NCBI GenBank assembly: GCA_022385755.1
Contig: MU278351.1
Coordinates: forward strand, 499,594 to 563,593
Reading direction: 5' to 3'
DNA length: 64,000 nucleotides
Origin: Trametopsis cervina
Lineage: Eukaryota; Basidiomycota; Agaricomycetes; Polyporales; Irpicaceae
Each line of letters begins with the position of its first letter. Positions within the stretch are counted from its first letter, which is position 1. Position numbers and translations under genes: made by a program. The notes under the pieces are model-generated. The model saw nothing but the letters and a program-made list of their open reading frames with translations. It was not told the origin of the DNA and did not search any database. This document shows positions 34,585-45,710 of this stretch, piece by piece.

Positions 34585-36399
34585 ATGTCCTCCTCCGACT
34601 CCAAGATTCTCGGCGTTGTTTTCATCGCCCGTCACGGTGATCGACAGGGCTTCTACCAAGACCCCACTGCGTACACAGCGTCTGCTACCTCGATCACCCC
34701 TCTTGGCGAGGTAAGAATCATTTTTCTGTGATCCTCCACTCGAGGATACTGACGCGCAGGAACTCTAGCAACAAGAGTTCGAGCTTGGTACCTTCGTTAA
34801 GTCGTTGTACCTCGATCCCAGCTCGCCGGACTACATTGGCACAACATCCCCGTTGTTCAACCAGTCGCAGATCTGGGTTCGTGCTGATGCCGGAGGAGAA
34901 GGAGGAGTCATCTTCGACAGTGCGATTGCTGTGACCCAGGGTCTTTTCCCTCCCACGGTACGACGAACCACTCACATTCCCTGCGCCATGTGGCGGTAAG
35001 ATTAATTACTGGGTTACACAGTCGGCCAACACGATCTCCTTGGCCAATGGAACGAATGTCACCTCGCCATTCTCGGGTTACCAATACGTACCGATCGAGT
35101 CCGTGGAACCGAATGAGGACGTCTCTCTGGAGGGATACACGTCTTGCACGAACTTCGCCAACAAGAACACGGCGTTCTACAAGTCCCCCGGATTCCTTCA
35201 GAAGGCCAACGAGTCTGCCGCCTTTTTGCAGTCCCTGCCTCCTTTCCTCGATGGCCGACCCGTCACCCTCGAAAACATGGTATGAGTCTCGCTACGTTGA
35301 TCGCGCTCTTTACTGACATATCTATATTATAGTGGAACGTGAGCATCGACGGTTTTGACAATGATCGCCCGGGCGGTCGCTGACCTGACATTTCCAGATC
35401 TACGACTACATGAATGTGCAGTCGATCCACAATGCAACTTTCGCTTCTCGTCTCCCCGCCGGGTACCTTGCCGAGGCTCACGACCTCGCCAACTACCACG
35501 AATACGGTGTCTTCAGTGACCCCAGCTTCACAGGCATCGGAAACAGTAAGCAAATTGTTTACATCATGCACGGAAATGAGCTCATATGCTGTCCTTTCAT
35601 ATTAGTTGCTGCCAGGACTTTGCTCCCGTCTGTGATGACGGCTATGCAGCGCATCGTCAACGCCTCCGACCCCCTGTTGTTCCACTATTCTGCGATTGCC
35701 TACAAGCCATTCCTTAGCTTGTTCAACATGACCGGCGTTGTCGAGACTGGACAGCTCCCTTCTGCTCTCGGTGAGCTCCACTATACCCTCCTCCCTATTC
35801 CGTTTGATAGAACCGCTAACATCGCCGTCGCATAGTCAACTACGCAGCCGGTGCCGCCTTCGAGCTTCGCCAACCGAGCGACGGCTCAGAGCCCGTCATC
35901 CGTTTCCAATTCAAGAACGGAACTGACGATACTCAGTTCCACACTCTCAACATGACCTTCCCCGGCGCGTCAGGCAAGGGCGACGTTCCCCTCTCCGTCT
36001 TCCTGAAGGCGTTCGAGCCCGCCGCTGTCAACACGACTCTGCAGTGGTGCAACGTCTGCAACCAGACCGTCGACCGCGGATGTGCGGCGCTCTTGTCCCC
36101 GCAGCCATTGACCGGATCCGGATCCAGTGCCTCGAATCTCGCGGTGCACCACGACAAGATCTCCCCCGTCGGTGCTGGGTTCCTTGGTGCTGGTCTTACG
36201 CTCGCGGTCATGCTCATGGCACTCGGTGCCGCTGCCTTCCTTGGTTTCTTGACGTTGGGACGCAAAAGCCGCGCAAAGACGTCGAGCCAACGGGGATTGA
36301 GTTCTGAGGTACGTCTACCGCAAATTCTTTAACATGCGAGGTCTGACCACGCTCGTCACGTAGGAGAACTCCCTTCATGGCGAAAAGGTTGCGGCTTGA
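34585..36399 (+). CDS. Histidine acid phosphatase (phosphoglycerate-mutase-like fold), paralogue 2
   Basis: Starts MSSSDSKILGVVFIARHGDR at 34585. The catalytic RHGDR and the second conserved block FHYSAIAYKPF are present. Shared features with paralogue 1 include ADAGGEGGVIFDS, GYQYVPIESVEPN, MNVQSIHNATFA and FQFKNGTDDTQ. A 6-nt exon (35333-35338, TGGAAC, Trp-Asn) is conserved. The C-terminus has a transmembrane helix (AGFLGAGLTLAVMLMALGAA) and a longer cytosolic tail. The last exon after the intron following SSE ends HGEKVAA at 36399. It has one intron that paralogue 1 lacks (after FPPT) and lacks one that paralogue 1 has (after SCP). The N-terminus shows no signal peptide. Substrate unknown. 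Confidence 0.88.
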
Positions 36400-36770
36400 T
36401 TGGCTTTCACTTAGCTCTCCAGATACGTGCTGGTTGGCGACGTATGTATAATGTGGTAAAAACTGTATATTCTTCTGTCATGGAAATGTACATTCGTCTG
36501 TTGTATTATGGGATGAGGAACAATGATTGCTGATGAAGGCTATGATGATGTTGCACAAGTCTGTTGCATGATGCGGAATGCTTGATTCAAAAAGATGAGA
36601 AGAGAAGGAACCAAGACGTGAGACAAACCCGGTAGAAGAAACTGAGTGAGTGGGAAAGGTAGCCTAGCGGTGTGCCCACATATGGTTCGAGTGGTCGTGT
36701 ACTAGTTCATCGAAGTCCGAATCCTCATGATAGGCATCTAGGAAGCAGGTTGAAGTAAATTTAGGCTATC
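36400..36770. other. Convergent intergenic region
   Basis: 370 bases of shared 3' flank between phosphatase paralogue 2 and the Iwr1 gene. No gene seen. Confidence 0.5.
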
Positions 36771-38019
36771 CTGTGAGAGTGTCGGGCAGAGATCTCACCG
36801 CTTCCTTCACTGCTTGCGACACCGTCCTCTCCATTATCGTCAGACGCAGACTCCTCCTCTGGATAGTCGTTCTTATACCAGTCCTCAGCTATGACAGAAT
36901 GAGTACTGTCTAGAAGTAAGCTCGACTAGCACCACGTACCATTCGAATCCTCATCGTCTTCGTCCTCATAATCGGAGTCGCTATCTGAGTTGTACATATC
37001 ATCGTCAGGCAACCCGGTTCTAGTGCAGCGAGGTTAGTGAATATCGCGTGACAGTCCTACTGTAGCCTTACACAGTGCCAATGTTCGTGTTTGACCCATA
37101 CAGCTCTCGGAACGTAGCAGGGCGCGAGTAGAACACATCCCACACGTAGTCATCGTCGGTGGCCGGAAGTGAATTAGACGATGCTGAGCTACCCATGGAC
37201 GTATCGGCCCCATTGACTAAGTTCTATGCATGAGAGGACATGTAATAGTGCAAACCGGACGTGACCTACGCCGCAAATAATCCTTTAACATTGGTAGGAA
37301 CTTGTCGATCTCATCGTCAGCGCTCGTTGATGGGGAAGCGAGATTTGCCAGAGACGTCGAGGATGGTATCGCATCATACATGGTGATGCTTGCTTTCTGC
37401 AGTTCCTTGTAAGAGTGAACTTTAGGGCTATAGCACGCATTGTCAGGCTTTGACCACTCGCAGTTAGGAGTACAGCAATCCTTACGGCGCAGTGAGCCTA
37501 GATTTTGCTGTTCGTACGGGGGTCTCAACAGAGTTGCTTGGCACAATCATATACTTTCGGCTCGGATCGTCGATCTGAGGTAACTTTGGTATGCGTTCGC
37601 CATCCGCAGTTCGCGAGGGTTCTTCGGTTGTCGTGCTCGTCGAAGGAGTAGCTCCGGGCATAGGTTTAACAGCACGTTTAGCTTTCTCGCGAGCAAGAGA
37701 AGTGAGGCGGGACTATAAAATATAGAGGCAGTGAGACGCGAAGGTGATGTATTGGCCGACATATTCACCTGAAGATCCTGTTTCTGTTTCTCGTCGTCCC
37801 ATGCTGCTTGCTCGACCGTCTCCGCAAACTGGAACACATTCATCCCTGCCTTGGACTTCTTCCGTCTTGATTTCGACTCGATGACTATGGTCCGTAACAT
37901 CGTTCATTACAAACCAACTGACACTAACAAGACCACCTACCGAGCGCATCCAAAGGCTCTTCATTCCGCTTCCGCTTTATTCGAAGGATAGTGTATTGTT
38001 CTTGAGTCTCTGCGTCCAT
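36771..38019 (-). CDS. IWR1: Iwr1-type RNA polymerase II nuclear import factor
   Basis: The start is at 38019 (MDAETQEQYTILRIKRKRNE). About seven exons splice in phase to roughly 310 aa. The N-terminal RIKRKRNEEPLDALV block and SRRKKSKAGMNVFQFAET are typical of this family. The C-terminal Iwr1 signature is DDYVWDVFYSRPATFRELYG followed by an acidic LPDDDMYNSDSDSDYEDEDD segment and AEDWYKNDYPEEE. In yeast, Iwr1 binds assembled RNA polymerase II in the cytoplasm and directs its nuclear import. The same job is expected here. The intron before NGADTSMG needs the second of two nearby AG acceptors to keep frame, since the first leads straight into a stop. Confidence 0.85.
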
Positions 38020-38196
38020 TGTGGGACGTTGCATGTGGGACTGGTGCAACGTAGATGGGTGTTGCAGCACAAGTCGGTGCGCGTACGGTTCGAACATGAC
38101 AGAATCAGGAAGTGTAGCAGCGTTGTGGCAACGGCCTCAATCGGGCCGGAATAAAGATTTGGCTATCATCAAAGTAATACGATTTATATTCTTCAC

Positions 38197-38278
38197 GGGT
38201 CTGTGGTCTAATGGTTATGACGTCTGCTTCACATGCAGTGTTCGCTGAAGGTTCCCGGTTCGAGCCCGGGCAGACTCA
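38197..38278 (+). tRNA. tRNA-Val(CAC) with short intron
   Basis: An 82-base gene. The 7-bp acceptor stem pairs GGGTCTG with CAGACTC, followed by discriminator A. The D-arm is GGTCTAATGGTTATGAC. The anticodon loop begins TTCACA, giving anticodon CAC. The T-arm is CCCGG-TTCGAGC-CCGGG. Between positions 37 and 38 an extra 9 bases (TGCAGTGTT) fit as a canonical intron, leaving 73 nt mature. After removal the anticodon stem TCTGC/GCTGA has one T-T mismatch, whereas the intron's own GCAG would pair perfectly with the 5' strand. A T5 run follows at 38280-38284. Confidence 0.85.
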
Positions 38279-38279
38279 C

Positions 38280-38284
38280 TTTTT
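38280..38284 (+). terminator. RNA polymerase III terminator
   Basis: Run of five T directly after the tRNA-Val 3' end. Confidence 0.7.
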
Positions 38285-39578
38285 GAACATTTGCCAACCG
38301 CCTATCGCGTAGTCCGCGCTGCGTATACGAATTTATGCCGTGAAGTGTAATGTAGCCTCCGAAAGTTGCGATGTTAGACGGTGTTACATCAATTGATTGA
38401 CTGGTTTGATAAAGGGCAGAGGCTGATTATCGCGGCTTCCGCTGACCCGCTCTGCGGTAAACCCTCCGTGTGTTTACGGATGAAAGGTGGCATCCACCCG
38501 TCTCTTGGCTAGAAGTTATATGGCTACAGCTGAGCGTGTAGCAACATAGGATATAAAAACGCCAGGAGCTACGAGACCGTTGGGAGTGAACCAAGATATG
38601 CCAACCTGAACTGACGTGGCGTGAAAGCTAGAACAGAACGATAACATGGACAAGAAGCATGATTGGGTTCACACTGGCACAAACCACTTGAGGGTTTGGA
38701 TGCTAGCTTTGCCGCTTACTTGGTTCGCAGGGATTGCACGGCTTAATGTTTGGCACAGCATAACCCGAATGGGAAGAGTCGCCACTCGCCGAAGATGATG
38801 TTCTACTCAGCTTACTGTAGAGAGAGTAGGGCAATTCCAGCTCATCAGCAGGATCCAGACTTACTGTTTATAGAACTCAACTTGAGGCACCCGGCGGGAA
38901 CGAAGATCAAGAAGATCAATTCGATAGTATAGACAAGGCACGCGAACAACGAGGCCGCCAGACAACCGGATGTTCGAGCTCGAGGGTCTCCGTTCATCTC
39001 TTGTTTGCCAGTAGGAATGTGTGCTTACCTGCGCATGCCATCACGAGGGCCGCAATGCTACGAGCATCGTGTGGATAGGATCCTGATTAGAATCGTTGTG
39101 GAATCGCGGAATGCACATCTTTGAGACGGAGAGGCGTAGAGAAGTAGTGGGGACAGATTACGGGAAATACACGATGGCCTAGATGCGCCCCATGAGCGGT
39201 AAACATTCTGCAGCCTGAAAGAACGACGGCATACCCTGTCTAATGGGTAGACACATCCTGTGAATGATAATATTCGTAATCAGTGACTCGTTGACGGGAA
39301 ACTGCAAACCACTCATCGACAGTATAATTTGCGAGTAGCACTTGTAAAGTTGCATGAGTCGTGCTACATGGCAAACCCTGGGTACAGTATACTTACCTAG
39401 CATCAGCAAAAGTGTCCAAGTACAAAGTAAGAACAGTAATACCGGAAGGTGCCGAGAAGTGACGCACTGATGCGCCGTATTACCATATATGGAATTCCCG
39501 ACGCGAGTATATCAATTTAGGGAGCAAGACTGTTGCTCCTCCATCCTTTGCGCTCGTCCACCATCGCCCCGACGATCT
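38285..39578. other. Intergenic region upstream of phytochrome
   Basis: About 1.3 kb with only short frames. A TATAAAA word at 38554 is followed by no usable ORF. This should include the phytochrome promoter. Confidence 0.45.
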
Positions 39579-42500
39579 ATGTCGCGTCAAGAAGATGTGA
39601 ACAGAAGCGGAGAGCACTCAGCTACAAACTCATTCATATACCCAGTCCGTTCACTGCTCTCCGGCCTGCAGAGGCCCTCTTTCGCTCGCAAGAACACGAA
39701 GACTACGACCTCCAGCATCGCGGCCCCGGAAGCCACATGTACACAACCCGTCATTGTAGAAGAGATGGAGGTAGCTGCTGGGAGTAGCAGCATAGCAGGT
39801 GCGCCCCCGTTAGATCTCGCAACCTCACTACATTCCTGAAGGCGGGCTCGCCAGATGACTCCACTCCCTCGCCTTCCAACGTAGCAGATAGCTCGCATGT
39901 GCGACATAAAACTCTAGACGGATACCGCAAGCCTCGTATCACCGACTTGAGCGACTTCTCAGACCGCGATCCGCACCAGCCTCGGACGTTCGTTTCCAAC
40001 CCTCTAATATCCGCGTTTATGACCTCTAGTGCATTTAAATCGCAAGATGCCAAAGGCGCAGGCCCTCTCATCACCTCGGGACCCGTTGGGGAACCTATCG
40101 AATACACGCCGGAGGACCCGCAGACCGCAGGTGATGTGTATCCCGAGACACAACTGTCTGAGGCCGCCGCACCTGTGTTTATGGACCCCGCTTCAATTGG
40201 CGACGCTTATCCCACATCGCCTGACGCCTCGTCGCTCGAGCAAGAACCGGATGCTACCAACTTCTCGCAGACAGGGATTGTCCATCTAGGACCGGTGCAA
40301 TCGTCGTCGCCCAGAGGCAGCTCCACGGGGTCCAACTCCTCTCGACGAATGGCCCTCCCAAATGAACACTCTAGCTCTCCTTTGGCACAACCCGTAATGG
40401 ATGTTACGGACGGACATAAGGACGTCATCGATGCGTCTTCAACTCGTCCGGAGTCTGTCGCGTCCGGCACCAATTCATCCCCTGGTTCATATAGCGGTTC
40501 GGGCAGCTCTGCAGACGGGCCCCTCTTCACGTTTAGATACCAACATGTGGAGGATGAAGAGGGGCACCATCTAGTTGTTGGGAGGGAGGGCGAGCTGACG
40601 AAGTGCGAGGACGAGGTGCGTGTGCCGCATCAGTCGCTGATCAGTGTTCATTTCGAGTACAGCCAATCCGAACGCCAGGAGCCGTGCAAGGCTTTGGTGT
40701 TCTCATAGCACTCGAGGAAGATTACGACACGGGCAATCTGAGTGTTCGCCAAGTGTCGGAGGTGCGAGTTTATTTGCGATGTACGCGCGTCATCCCTGCT
40801 GATCTGCCCGTCTATACAGAATTCCACGGAGCTTCTAGGGCTGTCTCCGTCATACCTGTTCTCGCTAGAATGCTTTACGCACACCCTTTCGGACAGCCAG
40901 GGAGACATGTTATTCGACAACATCCAGTATCTGAGCGACAGCGCGCTTACCTCCGAGGAGCAAGCGGAGAACCTGCATGTGTTCATGCTCAGCGGATTTG
41001 GAGAGCCAGGAAGCGCGTTGGAGGGAGACCCGACTAACGATCCGCAACGGCGGCGGCAGTGGGCATGCTGGTGCGCTGCCCACCGTCCTCAGATGACGGC
41101 GCCCGCCAATCTCGATGAGAACACGTCAACCCCGGAAGCCCTCGAACAGAACCTGATCGTTCTCGAGTTTGAGCTCGAACACGACACCTTCAACCCACTG
41201 TATCCATCCGCGCCGCTCGACGATGCTCTCTCTGGCGTGTCCTCTCCATCAGATGCATCTGGATCGACGTCAACGGGCAACTCCGCAGACCAGTCGAACT
41301 CTGGGAGCTCGGGGCGCACGCTTGTTTCTTCTGGCACGGGATCCGGCTCGGAAGAGCGGGTGTACGACGCCACCACGCCTAACAGTAACGACACAGACCC
41401 GCTCACGGAGACAGCTAGGTCTGCCAGCGCGACCGCTGAGTCCTCGAGCTCGGCGTCACGAATGAGCAGGCCAGACTCGGCACACGAAGTGTTGGGAGAC
41501 ACAGAATGGATACCGGACCCTGCCGCCGTCTTGGAGAGCACGACTAGTCGCTCGAAACCACTGCTAGCGCTCGAGCGACTACGCCGGAGCGGGAGAACAG
41601 GTGGCGATATGCCGTCCTCGCCTGCCTCACTTGCCTCTGGCTCGGCTGGGCCTTGGTCACCGCCACGGCGCGGCGGGATGGGCGGACGGCGGCGGCGGGG
41701 CGGGGCGGTGGGGATGATGGACGTGTTTGCGGTGATGGCGCAGATCAACGAGCAGTTCGGGGCGACACACGACCTGGAGACGCTGCTCAAGGTCATAGTG
41801 GGTGTCATGAAGGACCTGACGCAGTTTCACCGCGTGCTAGTGTACCAATTTGACGAGTCATGGAACGGGAAGGTCATGGCAGAGCTTGTGGACTGGAACA
41901 AGACGCATGATCTGTATCATGGGCTGCACTTCCCTGCGAGTGATATTCCGGCGCAGGTATGTCGTTTCCTCGGACATGCGGCTGGCAGGGAAAGGATGTT
42001 CACCTCGATCCACAGGCCCGGCACCTCTATGCCCTTAGTACGTACACGGCGTGTGCGATGCAGAGATCTCCCGTGCTGACGGCCTGACGGCTTCGTGTCC
42101 GCAATTCAGATAAAGTGAGGTTGTTATATGACCGTGGTCTGCCGACCGCTCGGCTTGTTGTCAAAAGCAAGAAGGACCTGGAGACTCCGCTGGTGCGTCA
42201 GCGGCATGTCATGTTGTTTGTCGGCATACTCTGACATAAGATCTAGGATATGACGCACTGCTACCTTCGCGCCATGAGCCCCATTCACGTGAAATGTATG
42301 TCGGTGCCTGACCTTGATCTGTCCGTTGGATGAACACCTGTTTAGATCTGGGCAACATGGGTGTTCGTGCGTCTATGTCTGTTGTAAGTGGTTTCCCTGT
42401 TTTTCTCATTTGCCTTCGCTCACGCTGCATATGTCAGTCTATTATGGCATTCGGGCAACTATGGGGTCTCGTGGCGATGCATACGTACGGCCCGCATGGA

Positions 42501-45251
42501 ACCCGTGTGTCGTTCCCTGTTCGCCAGATGCTCCGTCTACTCAGTGAATCAATCTCGACAAATGTTGAGCGGCTGTCTTACGCACAACGGCTTAACACGC
42601 GGAAACTTGTAGGTTATTTTGCATCTCACGGTACTCACTTGACGACTTGGTTTACATATATAGATCAATGCCATGCCTACGGATACCCATCCTTCAGGGT
42701 ACATTGTTACCAAGGCCGACGACCTATTGGGTTTGTTTGACGCCGACTATGGTGTACTCGTCATAGGGGAGGGCGCAAAGATCCTTGGTCCCAATCAGCA
42801 CGGACAAGAGATTCTCGTTGTTGCCGAGTATCTACGTATGAAGCAATTCAAGTACGTTCCCGCCTCCAACGCACACAGGCACATATACTCACATCTCTAT
42901 CTAAAGCACGATACAGGTATCCCAAGCAGTCACCCACGATTATCCTGACCTGCAGCTTTCTACTGGGCTCGAGGTCATTGCCGGTTTGCTCTATGTGCCG
43001 TTATCGATTGCCGGCGGAGACTTCATCGCGTTTCTGCGCAAGGGACAGCCCACGCACGTCCGCTGGGCCGGCCGGCCGCGAAAAGACGAGAGAAACAAAC
43101 TGGAGCCGCGGAACTCGTTCAAGTCGTGGTCGGAGACTGTCGCTGGCCGTTCGCGCCCGTGGACAGACGAGCATCTTGAGACTGCGGGCGTGCTGGCTTT
43201 GGTGTATGGAAAGGTAGGCATATCGGTGTTGAGGCCCGTATGTGCAAGAGGCGGCTTACGCGTCTGTTGATGTAGTTCATCGAGGTTTGGAGACAGAAGG
43301 AGTCGGCGCTGCAGAGTACGAAATTGACGAATATTCTGCTGTCTAATGCCAGCCACGAAGGTAAGCTGAAAGGTGTCATTATGCATTCGTGCTCAGCTAA
43401 GATAATCACAGTACGGACACCACTGAACCACATCATCAAGTGCGCATCACTGAGTATTTCTTTGATTCGACGGTTGACCTCGAGTGCTTTAGTTATCTGG
43501 AGATGGCCCTCAACGGTCAGCTTGACATCGAGACCCGGGAAAACCTCAGCCAATCGCATGCTGCGTCCAAAGTTGGTTCACCCATGGCAATAAGCGTCAC
43601 GCACATCGCTGATGGGTTTATTTAGAGTTTGCTGTTCACAATCAATGATCTCTTGGTAAATCGCCAACGCTCCCGAGGATACAGTAAATTGACTGCCATT
43701 CTTAGGATCTTACGCGGCTGGAAAGCGGAAACGAGACATCCTTCAACGAGCCATTTGACTTACATAGGGCCGTCCGTGACGCCACATTAACGTACAGGAA
43801 CGAAGCACAGCGAAGAGGTCTTAACTTCCATCTCGACTTCAGTAGCTGCCCTCACATGGTGATTGGGGACGCAAGGAAGATCAGGACTGTCGTCGCGAAT
43901 TTGACAGCGAACGCTCGTACGTTGAATTTGCCCTGACTGAAACGGAGATTGACCCAGGTTGCAGTCAAATACACGTCGGAGGGCTCCATCGCGGTCATAT
44001 GCCGCTCGTTCGAGGAACCTCCTGGGCTTCGACCTTCCGATAACGTCGCCGTCGAAATCATCGTCTCTGACACCGGCTGTGGGATATCTTCCGCAAAGCT
44101 GGAGAGCATATTTCGCGAGTTTGAGCAAGTCGAGAATGTCACGAGTACGCCTATGCAGACGCCTACGTCCCAGAGGGACGGACTTGGTATGCTGCAACCC
44201 GCATGAATTATTCTCTAGGAACTCAGTTTTCTGCATAGGTCTGGGACTGGCTGTCGTAGCACGGATCGTCGAACAGCTTGGAGGGCAGCTGCGCGTTGAT
44301 TCTCGGCTCGGCGAAGGGAGCCGTTTCTCGTTCCTCATTCCCTTCGGCACCGGCTCCCATAGTGGCAGTTCTGTATCCTCACCCCGTTCAAGAACAAACA
44401 GCAGTCGCGGAGACGAGATTGACTCACTAGTTCATGCACTACAGACGCATCATCTTACTGGTGGATCAACTCCGACCTCGAGCACCGGTCTGCGCAGACT
44501 AAGTTCTGACAAGGTTGGCGCGATTGAAGATGCACCACCACAGAGCCACACTAGGACTCGTGTGACTTCCAATAACAATGGTGCTGGTGTGCGGACACAA
44601 TCCAATCGGTCAAGAGTGAAGTCTGGTAATAATCATGAGTCCGGACCGACGCCACAGTTGCGTATCTTGATCGTCGAGGTCCGTTTCTGATCATTTGGTG
44701 GGGCTGTCTCATTCTGATCAAGTCGCAGGATAATGATATCAATCGCACTATTCTTGCCAAGCGGCTGACACTCGATGGCCATATTGTTGTCAATACAACA
44801 AACGGGCAAGAGGGCCTCAATATGATCGAGGAAGATAAAGACTTTGATTGTGTGCTCATGGATATACAGTCAGTCCATCTGATCACTGCAGACTGTTTTG
44901 TAGCTCATAAATTTGCATAGGATGCCTCTCCTTAATGGATACGAGGCTACAGAGCGCATACGCGTTGTGGAGGGAGAGATCAAGATCCCTTCAGAACGGC
45001 TGGCCCACAAGCTCAACGGCCGCATACCTATATTTGCCGTGTCTGCTTCATTATTCGAAGCCCAGCGAGAGGAAATGTACGCTCTTGGTATGGACGGCTG
45101 GATCCTCAAGCCTATTGACTTCAAGCGTCTGAAAATCATACTACGAGGGGTTACCGATCCTACACAAAGAGCAAGAGATGTGTACCGCAAAGGAGCTTCC
45201 AGCTGGGAACAAGGAGGGTGGCTTATGCCTGCTCAAGTTACGGACAGTTAA
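39579..45251 (+). CDS. Phytochrome hybrid histidine kinase (PAS-GAF-PHY-HisKA-HATPase-REC)
   Basis: Begins [14 protein letters not shown] at 39579, has many exons and well over 1,300 aa, and ends QVTDS at 45251. After a disordered N-terminus, the PAS domain carries the fungal/bacterial chromophore site [18 protein letters not shown], with the biliverdin-binding Cys just before an intron at 40615. A long Ser-rich insert separates it from the GAF domain ([35 protein letters not shown]). The PHY domain contains [13 protein letters not shown] and [19 protein letters not shown]. The H-box is [13 protein letters not shown], split by an intron, with the phospho-His. N-box NLTANALKYTSEG and G-boxes VSDTGCGIS and GLGLGLAVV are intact. 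The receiver has ILIVEDNDINR, the phospho-Asp in CVLMDIQMP, SAS and KPID. All catalytic residues are present, so it should be an active red/far-red sensor kinase. The splice after EEME (around 39772) is uncertain. Confidence 0.92.
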
Positions 45252-45710
45252 TCGCACATACGTGAGCTCGTTGGTTCCCGGACATTCAGTCGCATAGCTG
45301 TGATATCGCTTTCGCATAATCGTTCTCACAAGTGATACCATCTGTTGTAGCCATTACGTCAACATACACACGTGCCGTCTCGCTGTGGTTTCATGGTTTA
45401 GTGTCACTTATATCATAGCTGCATATTATATTCCATACGGTCATCATTAGGTTGCCAACGCATAGTGTAACATCATCATGTCTTTGCCAATGTAATTATT
45501 TTGGTGTACGTCATTACATTTGTATGCAATAGCATAGTAGAAATTCATACCCTGTCTACCAGTTCGTGAGAAGTACCGAGCGGTGATGTAGCGTAGGCAG
45601 GCATAATCTCATCGTAATCCGCGATAGTCTAGTGCTGTAGCGGAACCTCAGAAAAGACCTTATTCAACGTCTAGGAGTATCAATGTTTGAGAGCAGCGTA
45701 CAGGAAAACG
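45252..45710. other. Convergent intergenic region
   Basis: 460 bases of AT-rich shared 3' flank between the phytochrome and MFS genes. No gene seen. Confidence 0.5.

Noticed and set aside
38554..38620. TATA box with possible fourth small ORF
   Set aside because: The first ATG downstream stops after three codons, and no ending like the small-ORF family is present.
41089..41808. 239-codon minus-strand frame inside phytochrome
   Set aside because: Antisense shadow of the Ser-rich phytochrome insert; the plus strand has the conserved domains.
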